From Nemertoderma westbladi (Eukaryota; Xenacoelomorpha; Nemertodermatida; Nemertodermatidae): DNA of 64,000 nt. The notes beneath the pieces were generated by a model that was not told the origin of the DNA, ran no database searches, and saw only the letters and a list, made by a program, of their open reading frames with translations. The stretch covers positions 124,001 to 188,000 of the forward strand of contig JAUCBJ010009141.1 in the NCBI GenBank assembly GCA_032718475.1, written 5' to 3'. Below, piece after piece: positions 12,703 through 22,351 of this stretch (position 1 is the first letter of the stretch; every line of letters starts with the position of its first letter). The position numbers and the translations under genes are program-made.

Positions 12703-14018
12703 TGTTCGCGGTATTTCAACTTTCCATAACGCGAGTTGAATATTTTTTGTATTGATTTAAAATGATTATTCCGATATTACTACTGGGTGCGGGACCATGG
12801 GTTTTGGGCACATTCTATAAACTGGGGGCGATTTATGGGCGAACTCTGGGGCGACTTACAGGGTACGGGACTAATTTCATGTTCATAAGGGCCAGGGGGG
12901 ATGGAAAATTCAAGCAGTATTCAGGTTAGCCTGATTACTATTAGGCCCTGGCCAACTTCCTGCTGCCTGTAGAGGTGGATTTGGTAACGCGCCAGGCCTA
13001 AAGGACAAGGACTGCCCTTAGCGGTCCCTGGCCAACAGCAGTTATTACGAGCCTGAAAAGGACATTGGAATGCCAGCTGCTTGTGTCAGGGACTTGCGAC
13101 GGGAAACGACACGACAGACCCCTAGCCAAGCCGTACTGGTTCTCGATGATCGTTCCGTTCCCTTCGGGGTTCGTGAGGGGTGGGACGGACACGCGAAAGG
13201 GTCTACCGACTAACAGAGGAAGGGTTTGACGAGGACTGCCCTTAGCGGTCTCTGGTCAACAGCAGTTATTACGAGCCTGAAAAGGACATCGGAACGCCAG
13301 CTGCTTGTACCAGGGATTTGCGACGGGAACCGACGACACAGACCCCTTAGCCAAGCCGTACTGGTTCTCGATGATCGTTCCCTTCGGGGTTCGTGAGGGG
13401 TGGGACGGACACGCGACGGGGTCGAAAGACAAGGGACTGGACTCTACTGGGACTGGACTGGACAGACTCCTAGCCAAGCCGTACTGGTTCTCGATGACCG
13501 ATCCCTTCGGGGTTCGAGAGGGGTGGTACGTTTACGCGACAGAGTCTACCGACTGGACCGACCCTTAGCCAAGCCGTGCTGGTTCTCGATGATCGATCCC
13601 TTCGGGGTTCGGGAGGGGTGGAACGGACACGCGACAGGGTCGACCGACACCGACACTACGGCACCAAGACTAGGACCGAGGGAAAATCTGGGGAACATTA
13701 GTTAGGCTAAAATCTGAGCGAACAGTGGGTAATTAAATAATATACTGTAGGGATTTATATTGTCGTGTATAATTATTGTGAATATTTGGTGTATATTGAT
13801 TTGGGGGAAGCCCAAAATTATTCTCAATCAGGATTGTAACAGGGTTCAGTGAGATTAACTACATTAAAGAATATATTCAACCAATGCAGCTTTTTCTCAA
13901 CCGCAATCCTGCATCTAAGAAATTCCTCCTTCTCCACAATCAATATCCGGTGACTGGCCGGGACTCCGTGGTCTGTCTCGTGTGGTTTTTCCCCCCTGGT
14001 GTCGGGATAACGGCAACA
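12703..14018 (+). repeat. 5' LTR of element 1
   Basis: This repeat begins TGTTCGCGG and ends GGCAACA. It matches 22352-23648 closely apart from small indels: the left copy has extra bases near 13424-13445, and the two copies differ near 13980. It carries GC-rich internal subrepeats. Retroviral promoter and polyadenylation signals would lie here, but I cannot place them. Confidence 0.92.
13010..13645 (+). repeat. GC-rich tandem subrepeats inside the LTR
   Basis: A unit of about 80 bp containing TAGCCAAGCCGTACTGG, TTCTCGATGAT and CCCTTCGGGGTTCG occurs four times (about 13110, 13344, 13466 and 13562). A second unit containing GACTGCCCTTAGCGGTC and CAGCAGTTATTACGAGC occurs twice (about 13010 and 13234). 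The same arrangement recurs in the 3' LTR near 22660-23260 with one unit partly lost. CCCTTCGGGG can form a short hairpin. Enhancer or packaging roles are conceivable but unproven. Confidence 0.8.
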
Positions 14019-14265
14019 AAATTGAGAATAATTCGGTCAATTTTGACAGGGTGTCAAAATCGAGAATAAAACGCGGCCAACTTCAACTGGTGGAAGTTGA
14101 AAATCCTACAATACTCTTCAAAACTCTCTACGTGCTTGCCAGCACCAACTGCGAGGAAACTCTGGTATTTGAGTTAAGACTAAGTCGTGGTTTAATTAAT
14201 CAACAAACTCGATCTAACCAACTCGTAGTTGGCAGATCACATATTTGGAGAGTTGTTAACAGGGA
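14019..14265 (+). other. Leader of element 1
   Basis: Non-coding stretch after the 5' LTR. TTTTGACAGGGTGTCAAAA near 14040 is an inverted repeat with a short loop. No convincing tRNA primer-binding site beginning TGG is visible directly after the LTR. Confidence 0.5.
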
Positions 14266-14409
14266 ATGGAAGTATCGATCATACCCATTGATATAATCCA
14301 AGTAGAGCCAGGAATCTGGCACGTCAAGGTTGAAGTACAAGGAACGAACGTCGGACGATTCAGGATTACCGTTCGGGTGGTCCAAGCTGAGTACAATACC
14401 TACGAGTAA
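14266..14409 (+). CDS. Small 47-aa ORF upstream of gag
   Basis: An ATG at 14266 opens 47 codons ending TAA at 14409, 44 bp before the gag ATG. The product is rich in Val and Ile in an alternating, beta-strand-like pattern and contains WHVKVEVQGTNVGRFRI. I do not recognise it. It could be a regulatory upstream ORF or the remnant of a longer leader protein. It lies in the leader of a retrotransposon, so expression from the genomic RNA is plausible. Confidence 0.35.
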   Translation: MEVSIIPIDIIQVEPGIWHVKVEVQGTNVGRFRITVRVVQAEYNTYE

Positions 14410-14453
14410 CTGTTTTATGACATCGCATATCTAGCTATCGACGAGGCGCTACA

Positions 14454-16905
14454 ATGACGACAAATAACGTATCCGATACCGACGAGATGGATCAGCACAC
14501 AGACTCGGAAACCGACGAGGTACCGAACATCAAGAACATGGCTCGTCGACTAGGTGCTCTCAAAGGCGGAGTCACTCGAGCGTACCAACGTATAGAGAAA
14601 CAACTCAAGGGAGTCGAAACCCCCCTCAATGAGATACAAACTCAGCTTCAGAGTATCCGAAGTATCTTACAAAGATATGAGAGAATGATACAGGCGTACC
14701 AAGAACTCATCCCCGCCACCGACCAGGTAAATTATCCCAAATTGGAAGAACACGTTGCACGCCTAGACGAATTCCGCAAACAACACCGGAGGACCCTTAG
14801 CCTCGTGAGAGGCTACGAAGAACAGTACTACAAGAGAGCTGAAAGAACAGACGCAGAATCTGTGCGAACCTCCAACACCAGGACCACAATTCATCGAAAG
14901 AAAACGGGGTCCTCAAGACACCAGCGCTCCAGCGCTAGGAGCAAGATATCCGGCTCAGCGCGCAGTTCTCAAGGGGGGCCGCCACTCCGAGATCAGCTAC
15001 GAGAACAGAAGGCATTAGCCCTCAAAAAGGCAAAGCTCGGATGGAAGATGAGTATGTTCAACTGCGAACCGAGCAAGATGTAATGGCCGCCGAAATGCAA
15101 AAACAAGAGGCCGAGCAAGCGGCCAAACGACAGGCCGAACAACGTGAACAGGAAGCTAAACAACGTGAACAGGAAGCTAAACAACGTGAACAGGAAGCTG
15201 AACAACGTGGACGAGAAGCCCAACAAGAGATCGACCAACGTAAATGGGAAGCAGAAATGCGTAAACAACACGCCGAGGCCCAAGCGATTCTCATACACAA
15301 AAAGAATGCGGATATTGCAAAACTCGCGGAATACGAAGCCGCACTTATAGAACGAGATATTCAACTATACGAGGACTGGGAAAGGGATATAGATCAGGAA
15401 TATGAACCAATACCGGTACCGGAATTAGAAAAGTCATTAACGACACTGGCGGTGAAACCCCCGAAACCCGAGTTCCCGCCTACCATACAGTGTACGTTAT
15501 CGGCACTGGCCCCGGTGTTCCATCCCCCACCGGTTACACTTAAAAATGAGGAACTGTATTTCCCATCCAACCCCACAGCAACGAGTGTACCCAAGTACGA
15601 GCCTGAAAGGGACTCGGAACGGGACGCCACTCCTCGATCCAACAACCCGTTTACGTCCACACCACAAAGCCGTAGCCGCGTCATCATTAAAACTCCACCT
15701 ATCATCGATCCATCGTGTATGGGAGAGAGTGCCGATAATTATAACCCTCCTAGTCATTCCGGTTCAGATGACGTTGGTATCATCCGGGCATTAGAGAACC
15801 GACTGGCCATGCCCAAGATGGAGATCCGCACCTTCGAAGGAGATCCCGTCGATTACCTCAGATTCACAAGAAAAGGTTCTTTGCGCAGATTGGATCAACG
15901 GACATAGCCGACGCACAGAAACTGGTATATTTATCGCAATACCTGGGTGACAAACCACGCCGAATCATCGCTTGTTTTGAGGGAGGTTCTCATGAAGCAT
16001 ACTACGACGCATGGAAAACTCTAGACAAAAGATACGGAAATACCGGGACTATAATTAATAAAACTCTAGAGAAACTGATACAAGACGCGGGATCACTAGG
16101 GGACCCACAAAACCTCCAGGAATTCTCAGATTCCATGAAGGATGCCTACTACACTCTGAAACCCTTAAATAAGGAGGACCAGGTGAACAACATTCTAAAC
16201 CTCCGACAGATCGCCCGGAAGTTCCCCGGATGGCTGCAAAGTAAGTGGGCCTATAAATGCGTAGATCTCCAGCGCAGACATCCAGATCGAGATCCCAGCT
16301 TCCTCGAAATGTCGGCATTCCTGGACGATATCTCCGAAGCCATGAATGACTCGATGTTCTCGAAACAGAGTCTCGCCAAGTTGGACGCAATGGAGAGCAA
16401 TTACCAGAGCAGGGCACCCACTCCAAACCCAAGATTCCGCCCTACTCCTGTGAGTGCGATGGCCGTCAGTATGGCTGAGGACTCGACCTTAGCAGAAGAA
16501 TGGGCATGCTACCTAGCGAATTGGGCACCCGAAAGGGAAGGCACCACAGCCTCCCCTATATGTCTCTTCTGCGGAGAGAAACATAAGTTGGAATTCTGCG
16601 GAAAGTTCCAGTTTGCTGAACTCGTCCCACGCTTCGAGGCGATTATGAAACACCGAGGATGCTTCCGGTGTCTTGGAACAGGTCACTACGTTCGGGATTG
16701 CGACCAAAGGTCGTGTTGTGCGGTTTGTAACGACCTACGTCATCACACGCTCCTCCACATCCCCGCAAACTTCGACTTCACTACCCCCCCTTTCGGATCG
16801 AAGCCAAGCGAAGAGGAGAAACGAACCATGTTTCTAAAGGAACCCGGACAACCCAACGGAGAGAAACCAACCCGTTCAAAACCTCCACTAACGCATCACA
16901 AGTGA
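14454..16905 (+). pseudogene. BEL/Pao gag, broken by frameshifts (element 1)
   Basis: Gag would form the capsid and bind RNA. The ATG at 14454 follows CGCTACA. The first segment (14454 to about 15035) is a charged, coiled-coil-prone N-terminus. The frame then moves near 15030-15041 into 15041-15907, which holds a Glu/Gln/Arg-rich coiled coil with repeated KQREQEA units. The frame shifts again near 15850-15880, inside the DUF1759-like core (FEGDPVDYLRF, then ACFEGGSHEAYYDAW). The last segment reaches 16905 and carries CLFCGEKHKLEFC, a CCHC knuckle CFRCLGTGHYVRDC and CAVCNDLRHHTLLH, the usual BEL/Pao order. The breaks are read directly from the sequence; sequencing error at one of them cannot be excluded. 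Confidence 0.88.
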
Positions 16906-17267
16906 CAAACATCTCAGCCACGATTAACCTCATAAATCGCCGTTACATGGTCTTCGCAAAGGTTATCCCAGTAAGGATTCAAGGAGTCGGCAAATCCCTG
17001 ACGACGCTCGCGTTCCTTGATAACGGGTCGGACGGAACCATCATCGACCGGGATTTCCTCGAGCAACTCGGCCTAGACTATGAACCTTGTAAACGGCCCA
17101 TACAAACTATCACCGACCACAGAGAGGTAGATTCCGGGGAGGTGCAACTCCAGATGGAAGGGGTAATGAAGGGCTACGAGACGGTTAAGCTGACCATCAA
17201 GAACGCCTTAGTACACACAGACCTCCGAGTGCGGTTCCGACAATCAGCCGAGTACGCCCCCTCATAA
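16902..17267 (+). pseudogene. BEL/Pao retropepsin-like aspartic protease region (element 1)
   Basis: The protease would process the Gag-Pol polyprotein. It lies in the -1 frame relative to the end of gag and overlaps it at 16902-16905. The frame is open further upstream, so the GTG at 16902 is not a real start. LAFLDNGSDGTIIDRDFL (about residues 36-53) has the shape of a retropepsin active-site strand, with DNG where DSG or DTG is common. The frame ends at TAA 17267 and homologous coding resumes in another frame at 17285, which I read as decay. A programmed -1 shift at the gag/pro boundary is possible, but I see no clear slippery heptamer there. Confidence 0.75.
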
Positions 17268-17284
17268 AGCTGGACCGAGACGAC

Positions 17285-17722
17285 GTGGATCTAAGGTGCC
17301 CGCCGTTGGATGTAAACCGCATCACCCTACTGATCGGACTTGATACACCGGAACTACACATACCCACCGGAGACGTCGCCCGATCTATAAAGCAGGATGA
17401 CGGCTTTTACGCTGAACGAACAATAATGGGATGGACACTCTGCGGCATCAAGGAAGAGACTACCAACACCTATACATACCTTCCTAAATGTCAGATTAAA
17501 GAAAATGCAACATCCGTGGGTTATTGCTCAGCTACAGGCCTCGATGAGGATTTATTTCTTGAGACCGAAAAAACCCAGCAAGAGATGACTAAATACTTTA
17601 ATCTAGAGACCCAAGAGTTCGCTGAAAAGGACGAAAACCCGTCCGAGGAGGATCAATATTGTATGGACGTCCTTGACCAGGCCAAGTTCAAAGACGGACA
17701 TTGGTGCTAGCCCATGCTTTGG
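17285..17722 (+). pseudogene. Protease to RT junction region of BEL/Pao pol, truncated (element 1)
   Basis: The frame from 17285 to a TAG at 17708-17710 reads LLIGLDTPELHIP and TIMGWTLCG, wording typical of the segment between protease and RT in BEL/Pao Pol. It reaches KDGHW, a stop, then PMLW, where the RT should begin. After about 17722 the RT is missing. No YxDD motif, RNase H or integrase catalytic DDE region is found anywhere in element 1. Confidence 0.75.
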
Positions 17723-18298
17723 TGGCTAGTAATGTTTTTGATGATAATAATGACGTGGATAACAATGACACCATTAATGGGAGAGTATGGACTAATCTGC
17801 CATAATACCCGGATGGCGAACGCCTCAGTTGAGTCCCTCACTCCTAACCACCTAACGGGGAGACCCAAAACTCATGTTCTCCCAGAGACAATGTTTCCAG
17901 ATCCCAACGATATCGCGAGACATATAAACTGGAAGAAGGCCCAAGCGTTGGCAGCGCATTGGTGGAGAATCTGGGCCCAGGAGTGCCTCATAACCCTCCG
18001 GACCAGGAGGAAGTGGAACCACACCTACAGGAATGTCGAAGTTGGTGACATGGTACTAGTAAAAGAAGACCTTAAAGACCGCGTCCACTGGCCTGTGGCG
18101 CGAGTTGTGGCAATACAACCAAGCAAAGACGGACTTGCGAGGACTGTGACGATACGAACGGCAAAGGGCCACTACCAACGCCCTATCCAGAGGCTGTGCC
18201 TTCTTGAAGGCAATGACAGTGGTGATTCTACGAGAGGTGATAAGTTCCCTACTCAAGATCCTGCTGCGGACATTGGTGACAATTACAAATGCGTTTAA
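17714..18298 (+). pseudogene. BEL/Pao integrase C-terminal fragment (DUF5641-like), element 1
   Basis: From about 17800 the frame reads SLTPNHLTGRP, then NWKKAQALAAHWWRIW, VGDMVLVKED and ARVVAIQPSKDGLARTV, ending RPIQRLCLLEG. This is the classic C-terminal tail of BEL/Pao integrase, which binds DNA and follows the DDE core. The first 25 or so codons are a filler of unclear origin joining it to the start of RT. The fragment shows that a deletion of roughly 3 kb removed RT, RNase H and the integrase core. Confidence 0.85.
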
Positions 18299-18568
18299 AC
18301 CCTTCTCATCATGTTGACAAACTCTTAACTGTGATTTATCGACAATGAAAATGGACCCCCCTTAAACCAACTGTAACCACGCAATGGTATTTGTGTTTCC
18401 TCGTGTGTTATGTGGAGTCCAGCGTCACCCTGCAGATGATTCGACTGATGCAGGGTCGTTTATGTATTGTTTACCCTGATTTTGGTCATCGGGACCAACG
18501 CCATTGGATTATTGGAAATGGTAAAGATTTGAAGTGGAATTCATTGTATTCATCGCAGTATGTTATGT
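18299..18568 (+). other. Spacer after the integrase fragment of element 1
   Basis: Non-coding sequence at the start of the 1.3-kb spacer before the third ORF. No motif is recognised. Confidence 0.5.
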
Positions 18569-18989
18569 TGTCCGTTGCGTGCGCAGTTCGGGGCGTAGGC
18601 GGTGTAACTAGTCCAGCTGTAGATCCCGGATTGCCGCGCAACACCCCCTCTATCCCGTTATTCTGGTGGGTCCATGGTGCATCCACGTGACTTCGACGAT
18701 AGAGGGTTTTATGTTCTCAGTCGCGTTATTCTGGTGGGACTGTTGCGTGGATTTTGGGGCATAGGCGGTGTAACTAGTCCAGCTGTAGATCCCAGAATGT
18801 TGCGTAACCCCATCCCACATGACTTCGTCGACCGACCTTTATTCTGGTGTTATTCTGGTGGGTCCCTGGTGCATTCCACGTGAATTCACTTCCAGCGTCT
18901 TCATTGTCCGTTACGTGAGCAGTTTGGGGAGTAGGCGGTGTAACTAGCCCAGCTGTAGATCCCAGATTGCCGCGTAACACCCCTTCCAC
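18569..18989 (+). repeat. Three ~170-bp tandem repeats in the spacer of element 1
   Basis: The core GGCGGTGTAACTAG...CCAGCTGTAGATCCC occurs at about 18598, 18765 and 18932. Each copy is followed by a GTAAC- or CAAC-containing end, and TTATTCTGGTGGG recurs between copies. Each core is flanked by GTTGCG/CGCAAC-like complementary ends, so each unit could fold. The spacer separates the pol remnant from the third ORF, so a role in splicing or RNA export is conceivable, but this is inference. Confidence 0.8.
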
Positions 18990-19576
18990 AACAAAGATTT
19001 CCCAAAGAAGATGATTGAATGTAGTTGGAAATGATGAAAAGAATCAGACAACCTTACTATAAACCGAATGATGACGCGTATGATGATGAAAATGTAATGA
19101 TGCGCACCCTGGTGCTGCGCTTATAACAAATGATGATAGCCGGGGGGGCTATAACCCCAATGATGATGTGGAAATAAACAAAAAATGTGAAATAAATGGT
19201 GGAACTAAATGATGAAATATATGTGGAAATAAATGAAATGTGAAATAAATGGTGGAAATAAATGTGTTGAAATATGTTGAAATAAATGAAATGAGATGAA
19301 ATAATAACGAGAAATGAAAAAAGACAAAAAAAAGGTATAAAAAAGTCTAAAGAAAAGAATTGGAAAAAAGAAAGGACATAAAAAGTTATAAAAAACTGGT
19401 TGGATATTAATGTAATAGTAACTGTAAATGCTGAATGTATTAGCAATAAGATGATAGATGCCTATATAGCAATGTTATTTAATAAACTGAACTGAATTAT
19501 TCTGCAATCACTATAGTTTCAGACTTTCTGGACTTATAATTAACTGATCTAATTTGTAACGGATATAATCGTAAAT
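18990..19576 (+). other. AT-rich spacer leading to the third ORF
   Basis: Purine-rich, low-complexity DNA with repeated GAAATAAATG words (19180-19300) and no coding potential. AGTTTCAG at about 19515-19522 is a possible 3' splice acceptor 55 bp upstream of the third ORF's ATG. A spliced subgenomic mRNA would be the expected way to express that ORF. Confidence 0.45.
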
Positions 19577-22021
19577 ATGGACCCAAATCGCCAAATTATC
19601 GGCGAATTACGTAACACGATAGATCTACTGGAATATTCGCAACCCGGATCCCCTGACTTTGATACAAATTGGAGCACCCTGCTAAATGAGAACGTGCGAG
19701 TCGTTAAATTCACCGGGCGAGAGGGACCGGATTCCAAGAATCTACGAGCCCTCCGGTTAGCCGATGCTAGTACGAGACTGAAAAGAACTCGGAACGTAAA
19801 GGCAACCGGAGGGGACGATTCGTCGTTTTGGGAAACGTTCCGGCAAAGCGTCTACAGATCCCGATGTTTGATCTACGACAACGAGGGAAACGCGACGCCC
19901 ACCTCGAAAGCGATTACGTTGGCGAGATGTCAAAGTTTCGTCGACGACAAGAGTACGTACCTCGCCCACTGGGGAAACCTGTCGGAGTGTACGGCGACGC
20001 TTCGAGAGGAACATATATCGACCATCCAAAATCGCGACGACTACCAAGAAAAATACGGGGCGAAAGAATACGGTCGATCCTTGGTCGTTGTCCTCGGAAC
20101 CCTGGACGGTTTGGTATTGGTGTGTCGAATATTTCCGACACCCAGACAGGAAGTGCAGGCAGCCGGAGTGATCTGGTTGCTACCTCCGGAAATCCAAAAG
20201 ATCCTCTTCGACTTCGATGTCATTAAAATCGGGTCGGATATAAAGGCGGACGTCTGGAACGACTACGCGAACGCTCCTTCAGGAAGAAACCGACGAGACG
20301 ACCTCAATGCCCTTAGCCATTGCGTCGACTCTCAAATGCTACTAGCCTGGTTACGATTCGCCGAGTTCATGCGAGGATTCCAAGAGGTGAGACCGACGAA
20401 ATCCGGGATCGGCTACCTCGCTGTGCTAAACGGCGGCATCGACTTCAAACCCCAGAAATTCCGGGACTATAATAAAATATATGGTGGATACCCGGGATTA
20501 GAAATAAAGAGCGAGCGAGAGGGTCGATGGAAGGACGTTGATCGGAAGTGGACGATACACCAAAGGTGGGAGAATCCCGATCGACGGAACTACGTCTACG
20601 TCGTTATGGAGTGCTACACTGTCGCTAAGTTTATCTGTAAAACTCTCGATAACCTTATTATGGCGGTTCCTCTTTCCTTCGTCGACTACGACTGGAACGA
20701 GGTTATAAACCACGCGTTCAAAGCGGTCGAGAACATCACACCGGGAGAGACTAAAACGCTCGCTGTTATCGATTCCTGGGACGAGAGCGGACCTTACGAC
20801 ATCCCTACGATTACCGAACTTCTCGGTGCGGAGGAGCCTCTGATTTCTTCGGAAGGGGAAGAAATATGGCTAAATGAGGGTGTTCTACTCTCCACCCCGA
20901 AGCGACAACTCGAGCCGGAGGCCGCTTACCAACCGGCCGCCAAACGGGTTGCCTCCGCCGAACCAACGACGGAAGCGGGCGTTTCCTCACCACTCGGCTT
21001 CGGTAGCCCTGCGAGGGAGTTGGTTACTACCTTTGCGTTAAACGACTTCGGCGATACGTGCCAAAGGTTATCCCCGTATCCTTTCCCGGGTGGCGAAGAC
21101 TGGTCGTCGGAGATTCCGAGTACCAGCAATCAACGGACCCGCTCTGTGATATTGGTCGAGAAGGGCCCCAGCGCTGCGCCGACTCCCGACGATCTCCTCG
21201 GAATCCCTCCGTCGAAAACCCCGGCACCTCTTCGCCGACCAGCGGTGGCTACTACACCCTCCGTTCCTCAGGATCCTATGCGACTAACCCGTTGGTACGC
21301 CGAGCAAACCGAATGGATCCACCGCCAGAAACGGTCGTCCGAGTTGAGACCGACAAGACACAAAGAAGGTTATCGTAGCGAGGACCTACTACGCAAAAGC
21401 CCAGCCTTCCGCGGGCTACCGACCACCGCGAATATTCAGAAGAGCGACCGACGACTCGAGTATCACGTCGGCGTCCCGATTCCGATATTCCCCGGTCGAG
21501 AGATGCAATTGGAGGTGTGCGGTGACTGTGGTTCGGAGCAGTGCCCACGCGGTAGAAGGAATCGGGTTACTGATTCGTGCCTCCAGCTCCTCGGGATACT
21601 CTATTGCCCATACTGCGCGACATCGGGCCACGACGTTTCCGTCTGCCCGATCCTATATAACCTCTGCACCACGTGCGGTATCCGTGGACATTCCTCTAGC
21701 CCCCGCTGCTATATCAAATGTCCTACCAAAGACGTTACCGCTATGGGAAATATGGTCATGTTTGAAACATACGCAAACAGCCACATAAAGACCAAGGTTC
21801 GGAGAAACGCTCGGAATATCGCGCAGGAGATGGCATGCGGGTACTTCTCCTTCCCGGAACGCCTCCACACGTCGGCCACGCTGCCTTTCCATTACGTGGA
21901 TTTGTTGCTGAGCGCCAGATTATTTGGCCCATTCGAAGTCATTAGACGCTTATACTCGTATAAAGAGGAGTTCGGTGACGGAGAGTGGTTCCTCGAGGCT
22001 CGCAACTCCGAGTTGGAATGA
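19577..22021 (+). CDS. Third ORF of element 1: DEDD exonuclease-like domain plus tandem zinc knuckles (814 aa)
   Basis: Intact ORF starting at ATG 19577 (AATATGG context) and ending TGA 22021. Residues ~165-360 resemble the RNase D/WRN 3'-5' exonuclease fold. SLVVVLGTLDGLVLVC (168-183) fits the early beta strands. LPPEIQKIL followed by IKIGSDIKADV (216-226, D225) fits Exo II. VDSQMLLAWL (D251) fits the next conserved Asp, and YVYVVMECYTVAKF (E345) fits the Exo III helix, with Glu where Asp is usual. I cannot find the Exo I D-x-E, so activity is doubtful. Residues ~430-640 are Pro/Ser-rich and look disordered. The C-terminus has CPYCATSGHDVSVC (677-690, CX2CX4HX4C) and CTTCGIRGHSSSPRC (697-711), after CGDCGSEQC. 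No signal peptide or membrane segment is seen, so it is not an envelope. It lies where env-like ORFs sit in some BEL/Pao elements. The exonuclease call is motif-based inference. Confidence 0.6.
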   Translation: MDPNRQIIGELRNTIDLLEYSQPGSPDFDTNWSTLLNENVRVVKFTGREGPDSKNLRALRLADASTRLKRTRNVKATGGDDSSFWETFRQSVYRSRCLIYDNEGNATPTSKAITLARCQSFVDDKSTYLAHWGNLSECTATLREEHISTIQNRDDYQEKYGAKEYGRSLVVVLGTLDGLVLVCRIFPTPRQEVQAAGVIWLLPPEIQKILFDFDVIKIGSDIKADVWNDYANAPSGRNRRDDLNALSHCVDSQMLLAWLRFAEFMRGFQEVRPTKSGIGYLAVLNGGIDFKPQKFRDYNKIYGGYPGLEIKSEREGRWKDVDRKWTIHQRWENPDRRNYVYVVMECYTVAKFICKTLDNLIMAVPLSFVDYDWNEVINHAFKAVENITPGETKTLAVIDSWDESGPYDIPTITELLGAEEPLISSEGEEIWLNEGVLLSTPKRQLEPEAAYQPAAKRVASAEPTTEAGVSSPLGFGSPARELVTTFALNDFGDTCQRLSPYPFPGGEDWSSEIPSTSNQRTRSVILVEKGPSAAPTPDDLLGIPPSKTPAPLRRPAVATTPSVPQDPMRLTRWYAEQTEWIHRQKRSSELRPTRHKEGYRSEDLLRKSPAFRGLPTTANIQKSDRRLEYHVGVPIPIFPGREMQLEVCGDCGSEQCPRGRRNRVTDSCLQLLGILYCPYCATSGHDVSVCPILYNLCTTCGIRGHSSSPRCYIKCPTKDVTAMGNMVMFETYANSHIKTKVRRNARNIAQEMACGYFSFPERLHTSATLPFHYVDLLLSARLFGPFEVIRRLYSYKEEFGDGEWFLEARNSELE

Positions 22022-22030
22022 CGAACCGAT

Positions 22031-22177
22031 ATGATCCCGATGCCATCGAAAGGAAGAGCCGCCAGGAGACAAGCCGAAGCGTTGCTCACGATGGATGTTG
22101 ACGCTCCTCTACCAGCTATAGCGATCGACGAGAGCCGACGGGCAAAGAGGCGAAAGGCGTATCAGAGAAAGAAATAG
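22031..22177 (+). CDS. Small basic 48-aa ORF after the third ORF (element 1)
   Basis: An ATG at 22031, 9 bp after the previous stop, opens 48 codons ending TAG 22177. The product begins MIPMPSKGRAARRQAE and ends in a very basic tail, RRAKRRKAYQRKK, which could serve as a nuclear-localisation or nucleic-acid-binding segment. Element 2 has a basic tail (KKLRKRRPRKKD) at the same map position. This may be a separate protein or a C-terminal piece once joined to the third ORF. Confidence 0.4.
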   Translation: MIPMPSKGRAARRQAEALLTMDVDAPLPAIAIDESRRAKRRKAYQRKK

Positions 22178-22342
22178 TGGATCGGGATATTCCAGGAACA
22201 TTTATCGAACATTTATTTTTATACATATATATATAAACTCTAGGCCAAATTAATTAAAACTATGCAATATTAAATTTGGGTTTTTTATATTGGGAATGAC
22301 CTACGCAAACTCAATCTACCGACAGACTTCACGAAGGTCATT

Positions 22343-22351
22343 GGGGGGGAC
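22343..22351 (+). promoter_or_regulatory. Polypurine tract of element 1
   Basis: GGGGGGGAC lies directly before the TG of the 3' LTR. In LTR elements the polypurine tract primes plus-strand DNA synthesis. Confidence 0.75.

Noticed and set aside
13305-13705. 87- and 101-aa ORFs in the LTR of element 1
   Set aside because: They run through GC-rich subrepeats; the peptide repeats follow the DNA repeats and differ in frame between LTR copies.
14019-14060. tRNA primer-binding site directly after the 5' LTR of element 1
   Set aside because: TGGTGTCGGGATAACGG resembles one, but it lies inside both LTRs, upstream of the terminal CA fixed by the target duplication.
16895-16910. Programmed -1 frameshift between gag and protease of element 1
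   Set aside because: The frame change is real, but I see no X-XXY-YYZ slippery site, and other frame changes nearby are clearly decay.
19577-22021. Envelope glycoprotein as identity of the third ORF
   Set aside because: No signal peptide, transmembrane segment or glycosylation-rich ectodomain; zinc knuckles point to nucleic-acid binding.
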